DNA of 64,000 nucleotides from Microbacterium sp. C7(2022). Lineage in GTDB: Bacteria > Actinomycetota > Actinomycetes > Actinomycetales > Microbacteriaceae. Positions 1 to 9,237 of the stretch are shown here, one piece after another. The DNA lies in assembly GCF_028823665.1 (NCBI RefSeq), contig NZ_JAPEHV010000004.1, positions 248,001 through 312,000 of the forward strand, given 5' to 3'. Every line of letters begins with the position of its first letter. Within the stretch, counting starts at the first letter, position 1. The notes beneath the pieces were generated by a model, which was not told the DNA's origin, searched no databases, and was given only the letters and a program-made list of their open reading frames with translations. A program made the translations under genes and the position numbers.

Positions 1-1141
1 CATTCACCTCGTCGAGCTCGAGCACGATGTCGTACGGCACTTTGGCCTCAGCGAGCAGCACGTTCATGTGCCCGGGCAGACGCCCCGCGACCGGATGGAT
101 GCCGAACACCACTTCGACACCCCGTTCGCGCAGGCGGGCCGCGAGCTCGGCCACCGGGTACTGCGCCTGAGCGACGGCCATGCCGTAGCCGGGCGTGATG
201 ACGACGCGGCTGGCGCCGGAGAGCATCTCGGCGGCTCCTTCGGCGTCGATTTCGCGGTGTTCGCCGTGGTCCTCATCGCTCGACGTGGGGGCTTCGATGC
301 CGAAGCCGCCAGCGATCACCGAGAGGAACGACCGGTTCATCGCCTTGCACATGATGTACGACAGGTACGCACCCGACGAGCCCACGAGTGCGCCGGTCAC
401 GATGAGCAGATCGTTGTTCAGCAGGAATCCGGCTGCGGCGGCCGCCCACCCCGAGTAGCTGTTGAGCATCGACACGACGACCGGCATGTCGCCGCCGCCG
501 ATCGAGGCCACCAAGTGCCAGCCCAGCGCGAGGGCCAGCGCGGTGACGACGATCAGCAGCCACAGGTCGGGCGTCAGGACATACCAGACCGTGAGCACGA
601 CGAACAGCACGAGGGCGCCCACGTTGAGCACGTTCTTGCCGGGGAGCATGAGCGGCTTCGACGACATCCGGCCCGACAGCTTGAGGAACGCCACGATCGA
701 CCCGGTGAAGGTCACGGCGCCGATGAACACTCCGATGAAGACTTCGGCGTGGTGGATGTCTTTCAGAGCACCGCTCAGGTCGGGCTCGTACAGGGCACCA
801 TTCCAGCCGACGAGCACGGCGGCGAGCCCCACGAAGCTGTGCAGCAGGGCGATGAGCTCGGGCATCCCAGTCATCTCGACGACGCGTGCGCGCCATAGGC
901 CGATCGATCCGCCGATAAGGACGGCTGCGACCAGCAGCGACAGTCCGAGCATCCCTTGCGGGGCGCCCCATGCGTTCTGGAACAGGAGGGCGATCGTCGC
1001 GAGGAGCGCGATGGCCATGCCGGCGATGCCGTACGTGACTCCGGCTCGCGCGGATTCGTGGGTGCTCAGCCCGCGCAGCGACAGGATGAACAGCAGCGCC
1101 GCGACCAGGTAGGCGCCGGTCGCCAGGGATTCGGCGGTCAT
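1..1141 (-). CDS. pntB: NAD(P) transhydrogenase subunit beta (partial, 3' end beyond the window)
   Basis: Membrane subunit of the proton-translocating transhydrogenase, which moves hydride from NADH to NADP+ using the proton gradient. About 380 residues are visible. The first 180 or so form a run of hydrophobic helices (domain II). An acidic, His-rich linker follows, then the start of the NADP-binding domain III with the typical [10 protein letters not shown] loop and VLELDEVN. Roughly 75-80 C-terminal residues lie off the left edge. The ATG overlaps the pntA stop as ATGA, so the two are one translationally coupled operon. Identification is firm because both the membrane part and the domain III signature match. 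Confidence 0.95.
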   Translation of the reverse strand, partial: MTAESLATGAYLVAALLFILSLRGLSTHESARAGVTYGIAGMAIALLATIALLFQNAWGAPQGMLGLSLLVAAVLIGGSIGLWRARVVEMTGMPELIALLHSFVGLAAVLVGWNGALYEPDLSGALKDIHHAEVFIGVFIGAVTFTGSIVAFLKLSGRMSSKPLMLPGKNVLNVGALVLFVVLTVWYVLTPDLWLLIVVTALALALGWHLVASIGGGDMPVVVSMLNSYSGWAAAAAGFLLNNDLLIVTGALVGSSGAYLSYIMCKAMNRSFLSVIAGGFGIEAPTSSDEDHGEHREIDAEGAAEMLSGASRVVITPGYGMAVAQAQYPVAELAARLRERGVEVVFGIHPVAGRLPGHMNVLLAEAKVPYDIVLELDEVN

Positions 1142-2682
1142 CGCTGCTCTCCCTTCGAGAACATCGCGAGCATGCGTCGCGTCACCGCGAACCCGCCGAA
1201 GATGTTGATGCTGGCGAGCAACACGGCTACACCCGCGAGCACCTGAACCAGCGGGTCAGGCGTCGCCAACTGCAGCATCGCGCCGACGACGATGATGCCT
1301 GAGATCGCGTTGGTCACGCTCATCAGCGGCGTGTGCAGCGCGTGATGCACCTTGCCGATGACGTAGAAACCGACGACGATCGCCAGCACGAACACCGTGA
1401 GGTGCTGCGGCAACGGCTCGGGAGCCACCGCAGCCAGCCCGAGCAGCGCGGCCACCCCGACCACCAAGGCCGCGATCCGCGCGCCCGGTGACATCGTGCG
1501 CTTCGGCTTCGCAGGGGCCTCGGGGCGGGGGGCGGATGCCGCGGCCGGCGCGGCCGAGACCTGCACCGGCGGCGGGGGCCACGTCGATTCCCCGTCACGC
1601 ACGACTGTGATCGAGCGCTGCACGACGTCGTCGAAGTCGAGCGTGATCGTGCCATCTTTGCCCGGGGTGAGGAGCTTCAGGAGGTTGACCAAGTTCGTGC
1701 CGTAGAGCTGGGAGGCCTGCGCGGGCAGACGCGAGGCCAGGTCGGAGTACCCGAGGATCACGACGCCACCCTCGGTGACCACCTTCTCCCCGGCCACGGA
1801 TCCTTCGACGTTGCCGCCTTGGGATGCAGCCATGTCGACGATGACGCTCCCCGGCTTCATCAGCGCGACGTCGGCGGCGGTCAGCAGCCGCGGCGCAGGG
1901 CGGCCCGGGATGAGGGCTGTGGTGATGACAATGTCGACCTCGCGCGCCTGCGCCGAATACAGCTCTGCCGCGGCGCGGTCGTAGTCGGCGCTGGTCGCCT
2001 TGGCGTACCCGTCGCTCGACTCCATCTGCTCATCGACCACTACCGGCAGGTAGGTGCCACCGATCGATCGCACTTGGTCGGCGACCTCGGGTCGGGGATC
2101 GGTGGCGCGCACGACGGCGCCCAGGCTCGACGCCGCGCCGATAGCGGCGAGGCCAGCCACACCGGCGCCTGCCACCAGCACTGTCGCCGGCGGAACCTTG
2201 CCGGCCGCGGTCACCTGCCCGGTGAAGAAGCGACCGAATTCATGTGCCGCCTCGATGACGGCGCGGTAGCCCGCGATGTTCGCCATCGAACTCAACACGT
2301 CCATCGATTGCGCGCGCGAGATGCGGGGAACCGCGTCGAGGGCGAGCGCGGTGATGCCGCGGGTCGCGAGGGACTCGCGCACGTCGGCGCGCAGCGCCGG
2401 GCTGAGCAACGCGATCAGGGTGGCGCCGTCGGCGATGAGGGCGACCTCGTCAGGCGTGGGCGGGTTGACCTTGAGGACGATCGGACTCGCCCATGCCGCA
2501 GTGCGATCGACGACCGTCGCACCGGCGGCCTCGTACGCCTCGTCGGGGAATGCGGATGCCGCGCCCGCGCCGGCCTCAATGACAACGTCGTACCCGAGGG
2601 AGAGGATCTTGGCGGTTGTGGTGGGTGTCGCGGCGACGCGCGTCTCGGTGTCGCGCTCGCTCACGATGGCGATTGTCGTCAT
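1138..2682 (-). CDS. pntA: NAD(P) transhydrogenase subunit alpha
   Basis: NAD-binding (domain I) plus first membrane helices of PntAB, 514 residues, close to the usual 510. It begins [20 protein letters not shown], the conserved start of alanine dehydrogenase/PntA proteins. A Rossmann loop [14 protein letters not shown] lies around residue 170, and the C-terminus has three to four hydrophobic helices. This start is preferred to an in-frame one 69 bases upstream because a good ribosome site (AGGAG) precedes it by about 5 bases and the family N-terminus begins here. The C-terminal helices are fused to domain I as in E. coli, rather than split into pntAA and pntAB. The stop overlaps the pntB start. 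Confidence 0.95.
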   Translation of the reverse strand: MTTIAIVSERDTETRVAATPTTTAKILSLGYDVVIEAGAGAASAFPDEAYEAAGATVVDRTAAWASPIVLKVNPPTPDEVALIADGATLIALLSPALRADVRESLATRGITALALDAVPRISRAQSMDVLSSMANIAGYRAVIEAAHEFGRFFTGQVTAAGKVPPATVLVAGAGVAGLAAIGAASSLGAVVRATDPRPEVADQVRSIGGTYLPVVVDEQMESSDGYAKATSADYDRAAAELYSAQAREVDIVITTALIPGRPAPRLLTAADVALMKPGSVIVDMAASQGGNVEGSVAGEKVVTEGGVVILGYSDLASRLPAQASQLYGTNLVNLLKLLTPGKDGTITLDFDDVVQRSITVVRDGESTWPPPPVQVSAAPAAASAPRPEAPAKPKRTMSPGARIAALVVGVAALLGLAAVAPEPLPQHLTVFVLAIVVGFYVIGKVHHALHTPLMSVTNAISGIIVVGAMLQLATPDPLVQVLAGVAVLLASINIFGGFAVTRRMLAMFSKGEQR

Positions 2683-2856
2683 ACGGGCTCCTGTGCTCGT
2701 GACGGGGAGCGCGGTCATCGCGCTCGGGTGTGACCACCGAGTTTCGACCAAACTGCGCCGTCGAAAGCCGGATTACGGGTCATGTTACGCACAAGATCGG
2801 TCGTTCTTGCCGGGATGTGAAGTCCCGGCTGCGGATAACCCCGGCAGTGAGGGAGC

Positions 2857-2964
2857 TCAGTCGCGACCGCGACCGCGCCACCACTGCCACACGAACACCA
2901 CGAGCGTGCCCGACAGAATGATGGCCGACGACACCAGCAGGAGAGTCTGTTCGAATTCGCTCAT
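2857..2964 (-). CDS. 35-residue single-pass membrane peptide
   Basis: A very short gene whose ATG overlaps the stop of the upstream YdeI-like gene as ATGA. The product starts MSEFEQ, has one hydrophobic segment of about 22 residues (LLLVSSAIILSGTLVVF), then two Trp and a basic end RGRGRD. This gives an expected N-out/C-in single span with a positive cytoplasmic tail. No family is recognised. The exact stop/start overlap and the clear membrane segment argue for a real gene, but there is no independent support. Confidence 0.55.
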   Translation of the reverse strand: MSEFEQTLLLVSSAIILSGTLVVFVWQWWRGRGRD

Positions 2965-3536
2965 TGCGGGCGCTTCCCTTCTGCGGCATCCGCCACGATC
3001 TTCGCGATGCGCGCCGATTTCGTCGCCGGGCGCCTCGCCAACGCGATCTGCGACAGGCCGAACTTCTTCGTCGATGCCGGAAACGCATCCCATGCGGCGC
3101 GCGCTGCCGGTACCGCATCCAGTGCCGCGGTCAATTCCTCGGGCTCGATACCGGCCTCCGGGCCGTCGAGCAATTCCCACGAGCCGTTCGTGCGCGCAAC
3201 GTCGACGGCACGGCGACCGGCATCCGTCATCTCACCCGTCGCCTCGAGGTCTTTCAGTCTGGCCTTGTTGGTCGCCGCCCACCCGCTGTTAGCTTTGCGC
3301 GGCGAGAACCACAACCCGCCGATGCGCTCGTCGAACGATCGCACCGGGCCATCGATCCATCCGAAGCACAGCGCCTGGCGAATCGCGTCTTCGTACCCGA
3401 TGACCTCGACATCAGATCCGGCGCGGGGCCGCACGAGCCACGCGCCGGTCGAGGTCGCATGGTTCTTGGTTAACCAGGCGCGCCAGGCCGCGGCATCCGT
3501 CACCCACACACGCTCACCGTCGTCGAGGACACCCAT
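2961..3536 (-). CDS. YdeI/OmpD-associated family protein
   Basis: 191-residue soluble protein of the YdeI/OmdA family, a broadly distributed group whose biochemical role is poorly defined. Family hallmarks seen are the N-terminal W-rich region with GAWLV, the block ALCFGWIDGPVRSFD around residues 56-70, and the FSPRKANSGWAATNKAR stretch around 77-93. A helical C-terminal part with the typical LSQIALARRPATK follows. The ATG lies 6 bases after TAGTCT on the minus strand, consistent with leaderless initiation. The stop overlaps the start of a 35-residue membrane peptide. Confidence 0.85.
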   Translation of the reverse strand: MGVLDDGERVWVTDAAAWRAWLTKNHATSTGAWLVRPRAGSDVEVIGYEDAIRQALCFGWIDGPVRSFDERIGGLWFSPRKANSGWAATNKARLKDLEATGEMTDAGRRAVDVARTNGSWELLDGPEAGIEPEELTAALDAVPAARAAWDAFPASTKKFGLSQIALARRPATKSARIAKIVADAAEGKRPQ

Positions 3537-3598
3537 ACGGCGAGACTACTGGCGACGTGCGACAGGCGCTTTGGCGCGCCGGTCAGGCTTCGCGCCCG

Positions 3599-4408
3599 TC
3601 AGAGAATGTCGGGCTCTTCCGCTTCGATCGGCTCGCTCGCCAAGAGATCGGCGACCGAGTCGAGCACCTCGTCGGGGCGGAACGGATAGCGCCGGATCTC
3701 GGTCTGATCTGAGATGCCGGTGAGTACCAGCACTGTGTGGAGCCCGGCTTCGATGCCCGCGACGACGTCGGTGTCCATACGGTCACCGATCATGCCGGTG
3801 TTCTCAGAATGGGCGCCGATGCGGTTCAGGGCCGAGCGGAACATCATCGGGTTGGGCTTGCCGACCACGTAGGGTTCCATTCCTGTCGCCTTCGTGATGA
3901 GCGCCGAGATCGCGCCCGTCGCTGGCAGCACGCCGTCGGTGGACGGGCCGGTCGCGTCGGGGTTCGTCGCGATGAACCGCGCGCCCGCGCCGATGAAACG
4001 GATGGCCTTGGTGATCGCCTCGAACGAGTAGTTGCGCGTCTCGCCGACGACGACATAGTCGGGGTCGGTCTCGGTCATGATGAACCCGGCTTCGTGAAGT
4101 GCCGTGGTGAGCCCAGCCTCGCCGATGACGAAAGCGGTACCGCCGGGGGTCTGCGACTTCAAGAAGTCGGCAGTCGCCAGGGCCGACGTCCAGATGGCCT
4201 CTTCGGGCACGACCAGTCCCGACGCCCGTAGCCTCGCGCTCAGGTCACGCGGGGTGAAGATCGAGTTGTTCGTCAGCACCAGGAACGGCGTTCCGGTGTC
4301 TCGCCACTGCTCGAGCAGTTCGGCGGCGCCCGGGATGGGGCGATTTTCGTGGACGAGGACACCGTCCATGTCGGTCAGCCAGCATTCGATATCGGCGCGC
4401 GTCCGCAT
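3599..4408 (-). CDS. HAD-superfamily class IIA phosphatase (NagD-like)
   Basis: 269-residue cytoplasmic phosphatase. HAD motif I is LTDMDGVLV near residue 12 (the aspartate nucleophile and the DxD acid/base). Motif II is LVLTNNS near 45. The C-terminal MMFRSALNRIGAHSENTGMIGDRMDTDVVAG carries the class IIA GDRxDTDV block (motif IV). The C2 cap between motifs II and III places it with NagD/4-nitrophenylphosphatase-type enzymes; the substrate cannot be told from sequence. A TAGGCT box ends 7 bases before the ATG, with no clear ribosome site. It is divergent from the SDR gene that starts 41 bases away. Confidence 0.88.
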   Translation of the reverse strand: MRTRADIECWLTDMDGVLVHENRPIPGAAELLEQWRDTGTPFLVLTNNSIFTPRDLSARLRASGLVVPEEAIWTSALATADFLKSQTPGGTAFVIGEAGLTTALHEAGFIMTETDPDYVVVGETRNYSFEAITKAIRFIGAGARFIATNPDATGPSTDGVLPATGAISALITKATGMEPYVVGKPNPMMFRSALNRIGAHSENTGMIGDRMDTDVVAGIEAGLHTVLVLTGISDQTEIRRYPFRPDEVLDSVADLLASEPIEAEEPDIL

Positions 4409-4449
4409 GTGCGCAAGCCTATGCCCCCGCGGGGCCTATCGTCATACAC

Positions 4450-5394
4450 ATGGCCAGCGCGACCTGGGACCCCGGCACCCTGCCCGACCTCACCGGCAAG
4501 GTCTACCTCGTCACGGGCGCGAACGCCGGTTTGGGCTACTTCTCGTGCGAGCAGCTGGTCCGCGGCGGCGCGCGGGTGATCATGTCGGGTCGCAGTCCGA
4601 ATCGCTTGTCGGCTGCGCGGGCCGCGGTGCGCAGAAGGGTTCCGGATGCCGCGCCCGACGCCACGGAGTCGTTGATCCTCGACACGTCGAACTTCGGGTC
4701 TGTCCGGTCGGCGGCCGCGAGTGTGCGTGGGCGGGGCCCCTTGGATGGCCTGCTCTTGAACGCCGGGATCGTTCATCCGCCGAAGACGCGCGAGGTGACC
4801 TTCGATGGGCACGAGATGGTGTTCGCCACCAATGTGCTGGGGCACTTCGCGCTCGCCGGTACGTTGCTGGGCGCGTTGGGACGCGCGCAGGGGCGCATGG
4901 TGTGGCTCGGGTCGATGTCGACGTCGATGTGGAAGTACGACCCGGTCGATCTGCAACTCGTGGAGGGGTATTCGGGGTGGCGCGCCTACGTGCAGTCGAA
5001 GGTGGCGACCACGGCGCTGGGGTTCGAAGCGGATCGGCGGCTGCGCGCTGCGGGGTCGCCGGTGACGAGCGTCGTGGCGCACCCCGGATACTCGGTGAGC
5101 GGGCGCACGCCCGGCATCGTCGGCGTCAACGAGCCGACGCGGGGGACCCGATTCGCCGACAATCTGCAGGCGGCGGTGACGCAGTCGAAAGAGCACGGGG
5201 CGTGGCCGCTGGTGCGTGCGCTCGTTGATCCCACGGTCGAGGGTGGCGATTACTGGGGGCCGAAGGCCGTGATGCGGGGCGAGCCGACAAAGCAGCGCGC
5301 CGCGGCCATCACGCGCTCGCCCGAGGTCGCAGATCGCGTGTGGCGTGCGAGCGAGGCGGCGACCGGTGTGCACTGGGAGTTCGCCCGTACCTGA
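4450..5394 (+). CDS. SDR-family NAD(P)-dependent oxidoreductase
   Basis: 314-residue Rossmann-fold oxidoreductase. The cofactor loop is VTGANAGLG (about residues 19-27), the structural motif is LNAGIV (about 103), and the catalytic set is the Ser in GSMSTS with YVQSK (Tyr and Lys) near 183. The C-terminus is longer than in classical SDRs and includes YWGPKAVMRGEPT, as in the retinol-dehydrogenase/light-dependent-oxidoreductase-like branch. Substrate unknown. TATCGT ends 7 bases before the ATG with no ribosome site, suggesting a leaderless message. Confidence 0.88.
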   Translation: MASATWDPGTLPDLTGKVYLVTGANAGLGYFSCEQLVRGGARVIMSGRSPNRLSAARAAVRRRVPDAAPDATESLILDTSNFGSVRSAAASVRGRGPLDGLLLNAGIVHPPKTREVTFDGHEMVFATNVLGHFALAGTLLGALGRAQGRMVWLGSMSTSMWKYDPVDLQLVEGYSGWRAYVQSKVATTALGFEADRRLRAAGSPVTSVVAHPGYSVSGRTPGIVGVNEPTRGTRFADNLQAAVTQSKEHGAWPLVRALVDPTVEGGDYWGPKAVMRGEPTKQRAAAITRSPEVADRVWRASEAATGVHWEFART

Positions 5395-5429
5395 CGGGCC
5401 GTTGGCGCGTGACCCCGGGCGCGGAATGC

Positions 5430-6119
5430 TCAGGCGGTGAGCCACACCACGGCGGCGACGCCGGGCGCGAGATCGACCGAAGATCCGTCGACCGTAAGGG
5501 TGGCGGCATCCTTCGTGCTCGCATCGGCGTTCACCTGCACCTCGCCGTTCGCCCGCACCGGGCCGCCTACGTGCACCTCGGCGCCCACGGTGAGACCCGC
5601 TTCGTCGGCGGCGCGCAGCAGGTCCACGTCGCGGTCGCTCACCCGCAACACGCGGCCGGTGTGCCCGGTGGCGGCATCGGCGAGAAGGACGAACGGTGGG
5701 CGGTCGACGTGCCCGTGCTCGTCGGGGATCGCGTCGCCGTGGGGGTCGAATCGCGGATGGTTGAGTCGTTCGTCGATGCCATCCAGCAGGCGGTCGCTGA
5801 TCGCGTGCTCGAGGATCTCGGCCTCGTCGTGGACTTCGTCCCACGCGTAGCCGAATTCCTGAACGAGCCACGTTTCGATGAGGCGGTGGCGCCGCACCAT
5901 CGCGGCGGCGCGCAGTTGGCCGGTGTCGGTGAGAGCGATCGGACCGTAGGGGCGATGGGTGACGAGTCCCTGCGCGGCGAGCTTCTGGACCATTTCGGTG
6001 ACGCTCGAGGGCGCCAGGCCGAGCACGTTCGCGAGCTGCGACGGCGTGATGCGCGCATCTTGCCACTCAGTGTGGTGGTAGATCGTCTTCAGGTAGTCGT
6101 CGACCGCGGGGGATGCCAC
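5430..6119 (-). CDS. mntR: DtxR/MntR-family metal-dependent transcriptional regulator
   Basis: 229 residues with the three-part DtxR layout: an N-terminal winged helix (VDDYLKTIYHHTEW through the recognition helix ANVLGLAPSSVTEMVQKLAAQGLV, about residues 5-50), a metal-binding/dimerisation domain with ALEVI-like EILEHAISDRLLDGIDERL around 105-123, and a C-terminal FeoA/SH3-like domain. The start is GTG, 6 bases after TACGCT. The manganese role is inferred from the mntH gene 1.6 kb away, whose promoter carries two 16-bp palindromes of the kind expected for this family; an iron-responsive IdeR-like role cannot be excluded. Length and domains match full-size actinobacterial MntR. Confidence 0.82.
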   Translation of the reverse strand: MASPAVDDYLKTIYHHTEWQDARITPSQLANVLGLAPSSVTEMVQKLAAQGLVTHRPYGPIALTDTGQLRAAAMVRRHRLIETWLVQEFGYAWDEVHDEAEILEHAISDRLLDGIDERLNHPRFDPHGDAIPDEHGHVDRPPFVLLADAATGHTGRVLRVSDRDVDLLRAADEAGLTVGAEVHVGGPVRANGEVQVNADASTKDAATLTVDGSSVDLAPGVAAVVWLTA

Positions 6120-6177
6120 CCTCCCAGCGTACTGGGCGGGTCTCGCGGGCCTTGCGCCGAGGCGTTCTCGTCCGAGG

Positions 6178-7527
6178 TCAGAACGGGGGCGACGGCACGA
6201 ACGTGACGCGCGGCGGTGGATCGTCGCGATAGGTGCGTCGGGACGGTGACGTCCATTGCAGGCTGCCGCCGGGGAGTTGGGTAACCGACCAGTCGGTGGC
6301 GTGTTTAAGTGTGTGATGTCGTTTGCATAGGCACGCGAGGTTCGTCACGTCGGTGGCCCCGCCGAGGGCGTGGTCGTAGGTGTGATCGTGATCGCACTGC
6401 CTGGCGGGTCTGCGGCATCCGGGGAACCGACAATGCACGTCGCGTGCCTGCAGGAAGCGCTTCTGTTCGGCGGATGGTGTGTACCGGTCGACCGCGAGGA
6501 CGACCCCGGTGATCGGGTGGGTCATGACGCGGTCCCATCCTGTCGCGGCGCCTGCGAGTCGGCGAGCGGTTTCGGGGTCGATCGGGTACTGCCCGTCGAG
6601 GAGGGCGCCATGGGTGGTCGTTCCGGTGAGAGTGGTGACCGGCACCGTGATCTGCACGTGCGCGCGAATGGCGCCGAGACCGCCGGGGGTGAGATCGCCG
6701 GTGGGGTCGATCGCGGGCGCGCCCGTCAGGAGCATGTCGAGGGCGACATCCGCGCGAATCTGATCCAGCGTGCGCTCGTCGAACGCTGTCTCGGCACCGG
6801 CACCGGCACCGGCACCGGGCCTGACATGGCCGCCAGCCGACTCCACCTCGGCAGCGGCCACCCGCGCGGCCCGGTCAGCGTCCTTGATGGCCTTCCCGGC
6901 TTTCGTGAGTCGATCGTGTGCGCCGAAAATCTCGGCCGCCGGGCCGATGATCCCCAGAAACGCCATGCCGTCACCGAGGTCACTCGCCCACGCGCGTCGC
7001 GTCGTGAGGGCGATGTCGTGGCGCTCTTGCAACGTGCGCGGGTTGTGTAGCTCGGCCACCTGCTTCGCGTACGCCCGTGTGCGTGCCGGTGTCGACTCCT
7101 CCGCGAAAGGCAGGACGGCCTGCTCGAACGCGGCGCGTGAGGCCTCGTCGTCTTCGAGATCGCGGCCGGCTTCGAGGATGACAGCGACATGCCCGCGGTT
7201 GATGCGACCCTCCTGGAGGGACAAAAACGTCGACGAGTACTCCGACACCAGCCGATGCGCGTCGTAGAGATGGGTCTGCATCGTGCGGTCGTTCATCCGC
7301 ATCGGCGCAGCGAGTTCGGCGGCCATCGATCGCAACGGCATGTCGCGTTCCCGCGACGCGTTCGACGCAACCCGTGCCTTCTGCGCTTCTGTCAGCGCGT
7401 ACGCGTCGGCGAGCACACGTGCCTTTTGCGCCTGTAACTCCGCTTCGGCGGATGCGATGCGTTCCAGCTCGCCGACGAACGCGGCCGTGCGCTGCGCGTC
7501 TGCGCGGGCCTGTTCGTCGTCGATCAC
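6178..7527 (-). CDS. DUF222/13E12-repeat HNH endonuclease-domain protein
   Basis: 449-residue protein of the actinobacterial 13E12 repeat family: an N-terminal DUF222 helical region (residues 1-200), a linker with alternating Gly/Ala (GAGAGAGA, from a CACCGG microsatellite), and a C-terminal HNH fold near 365-415 (CRFPGCRRPARQCDHDH, then N-x-x-C-L-CKRHH). The Cys pairs and the His/Asn/His set for metal-dependent cleavage are all present. The family is abundant in these genomes; a link to mobile DNA is suspected but not proven. A GTG start follows GGAGAG by 8 bases. About 45 bases upstream of the start is a 13-bp sequence found again at 63827-63839. Confidence 0.88.
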   Translation of the reverse strand: MIDDEQARADAQRTAAFVGELERIASAEAELQAQKARVLADAYALTEAQKARVASNASRERDMPLRSMAAELAAPMRMNDRTMQTHLYDAHRLVSEYSSTFLSLQEGRINRGHVAVILEAGRDLEDDEASRAAFEQAVLPFAEESTPARTRAYAKQVAELHNPRTLQERHDIALTTRRAWASDLGDGMAFLGIIGPAAEIFGAHDRLTKAGKAIKDADRAARVAAAEVESAGGHVRPGAGAGAGAETAFDERTLDQIRADVALDMLLTGAPAIDPTGDLTPGGLGAIRAHVQITVPVTTLTGTTTHGALLDGQYPIDPETARRLAGAATGWDRVMTHPITGVVLAVDRYTPSAEQKRFLQARDVHCRFPGCRRPARQCDHDHTYDHALGGATDVTNLACLCKRHHTLKHATDWSVTQLPGGSLQWTSPSRRTYRDDPPPRVTFVPSPPF

Positions 7528-7745
7528 GAGGTGCTCTCCAGTGGTGATGTCGTACCTTCACACTAGAACGAACCTCAGACATTGGAGGAGGCTCGCACGC
7601 GTCGATGTTAGTAACTATGTTTTTGGCTCTCGTCGGGCGTTCTGGGGAGGAGGGGCGCCCCCGTGTACCGCGCCAACGAGCGGGGCATCACGGTGCTCGT
7701 CCCGACACATCGACAGCACTGTGGTGGCACCCTCGCGCTACCTCG
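7528..7745. other. Intergenic region between mntH and the HNH gene
   Basis: About 220 bases without a convincing gene. It contains the 13-bp motif CCAATGTCTGAGG (minus strand, 7573-7585) upstream of the HNH gene, a small palindrome GTTAGTAAC near 7608, and a GC-rich inverted sequence around GGGGCGCCCC near 7655 that could help end mntH transcription. Nothing else is supported. Confidence 0.5.
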
Positions 7746-9053
7746 TCACGCTCCGGTGAGCACCAACCACAGCAAAATCGCGTTGAGTGCGATGAGGAAG
7801 ATGGATGCCGCGACCCCCGCGAGCGTCGTCATCAATCGGTTCCGGAACTCGCCGAGCACCTCTCGATTCGCCGTGACCGCCACGAGCGGAACGAGCGCGA
7901 ACGGGATGCCGAAGGACAACACCACTTGGCTGAGGACGAGGGCCAACGTGGGGTCGAACCCGATGGCGAGAATCACGAGCGCCGGCACGAGGGTGACGAG
8001 CCGTCGAGCCAGCAGCGGCACGCGCACGCGCAGGAGGCCATGCATGATCTCGGCTCCCGCGTATGCGCCCACCGATGTCGACGCCAAGCCGCTCGCGAGC
8101 AGTCCGACGGCGAACAGGGTCGCCACGACGGGGCCGATGCCGTCGCGCAGCGCGGCGTACGCACCCTCGAGGCTGTCGGTCGCCGGGACGCCGGCGAGGT
8201 TCGCCGCGGCCAACAGCAGGATGCACAGATTGACCGTGCCCGCGATCGCCATCGCGATGGTGACGTCCCACTTGGTCGCGCGCAGAAGCCGTGACGTCGA
8301 GATACCGCGAAGTTCAGCCAGCTGAGGCTCTTGCAGCGGCATCCGCACCTCTGTTCGTGCGGGCGTCGCAGCGGGGGATGGTTCGACCGGGGTGCGGGCG
8401 GCGCGGCCCGGCGTGAAGCGGTCGCGCGCGAGCGCCGAGTGTGCGTAGATCGCGTGGGGCATGATCGTCGCGCCGAGGATGGATGCCGCGAGCAGCACCG
8501 ATCCGGTGTCATCGAAGCGCGGCACCATGCCGCCCAGGACTCCGGCCGGGTCGGGTGGGGCGATGAACACCCCGAACGTGAACCCGATCGCGATGATCGC
8601 GATGAGTCCGATAACAACGAATTCGAAGCTCTTCGCCCCGCGGCGCGACTGCACGAGCAGCAGCACGATCGATACCGCGCCGGTGAGCGCTCCACCCCAC
8701 ACGAGGGGGACTCCGAACAGCAGGTACAGCGCGACTGCGCCGCCGATCACTTCGGCGATGTCGGTGGCCATGGCGACGAGTTCGGCTTGCAGCCAGTACG
8801 CGCGTCGCGCCCAGGGGTTGCGGATGCGGCGCCCCAGCGTTTCGGGGAGGCTCTGCCCCGTCACGATGCCGAGCTTGGCGGAGAGGTACTGGATCAGCCA
8901 TGCCATCACGTTCCCCAGTACGACGACCCACACGAGCAGATACCCGTACACGGCGCCTGCGGTCATGTTGCTGGCGACATTGCCAGGGTCGAGGTAGGCG
9001 ACGCCTGCGACGAGGGCAGGGCCGAGCAGCCATGCCGCGCGGGGTGTGGACAC
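7746..9053 (-). CDS. mntH: Nramp-family Mn2+/H+ symporter
   Basis: Divalent metal importer, 435 residues from the start chosen here, with 11 or more hydrophobic helices. The diagnostic metal-site motifs are both present: DPGN in the first helix (YLDPGNVASNM) and MPH in the sixth (ATIMPHAIYAHS). A charged cytoplasmic loop around residue 235 carries an extra Pro/Thr-rich insert. The GTG at 9053 is favoured because GGAGGG lies 12 bases upstream and the conserved region begins at once. An ATG at 9107 would add 18 residues, has no ribosome site, and lies inside a perfect palindrome that looks like an operator. Regulation by the MntR-type protein is inferred from two palindromes at 9099-9142. Confidence 0.93.
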   Translation of the reverse strand: MSTPRAAWLLGPALVAGVAYLDPGNVASNMTAGAVYGYLLVWVVVLGNVMAWLIQYLSAKLGIVTGQSLPETLGRRIRNPWARRAYWLQAELVAMATDIAEVIGGAVALYLLFGVPLVWGGALTGAVSIVLLLVQSRRGAKSFEFVVIGLIAIIAIGFTFGVFIAPPDPAGVLGGMVPRFDDTGSVLLAASILGATIMPHAIYAHSALARDRFTPGRAARTPVEPSPAATPARTEVRMPLQEPQLAELRGISTSRLLRATKWDVTIAMAIAGTVNLCILLLAAANLAGVPATDSLEGAYAALRDGIGPVVATLFAVGLLASGLASTSVGAYAGAEIMHGLLRVRVPLLARRLVTLVPALVILAIGFDPTLALVLSQVVLSFGIPFALVPLVAVTANREVLGEFRNRLMTTLAGVAASIFLIALNAILLWLVLTGA

Positions 9054-9098
9054 TGATCGAGTCTTCCCTCCGATCGCGGGATGCTTGCTCGAGAAATT

Positions 9099-9154
9099 TT
9101 TCGGCATGCCGAAACACTAGGCCAAATTTCGGCGTACCGAAATATGGCCTAGTG
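9099..9154. promoter_or_regulatory. Double operator (probable MntR boxes) in the mntH promoter
   Basis: Two related 16-bp sites spaced 28 bp: the perfect palindrome TTTCGGCATGCCGAAA at 9099-9114, and TTTCGGCGTACCGAAA at 9127-9142 (matching outer halves TTTCGG/CCGAAA). The second is the core of a 40-bp inverted repeat (9115-9154) with outer arms CACTAGGCCA and TGGCCTAGTG; there is one mismatch between the 18-bp half-sites. The region lies between mntH (minus) and the thioredoxin gene (plus). It resembles binding sites of DtxR-family repressors in general form; assignment to the nearby regulator is inference. Confidence 0.72.
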
Positions 9155-9237
9155 TGTAAACGGACCCGACCGCCGGCCATGCGACGAACTGTGACGCGGG
9201 CGGCCCGGGCGGCTCGTTCGCGACGTAGCGTTGTCGG

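Noticed and set aside
9054-9107. ATG at 9107 as the mntH start
   Set aside because: It lies within a perfect palindrome likely to be an operator and has no ribosome site; the GTG at 9053 has one.
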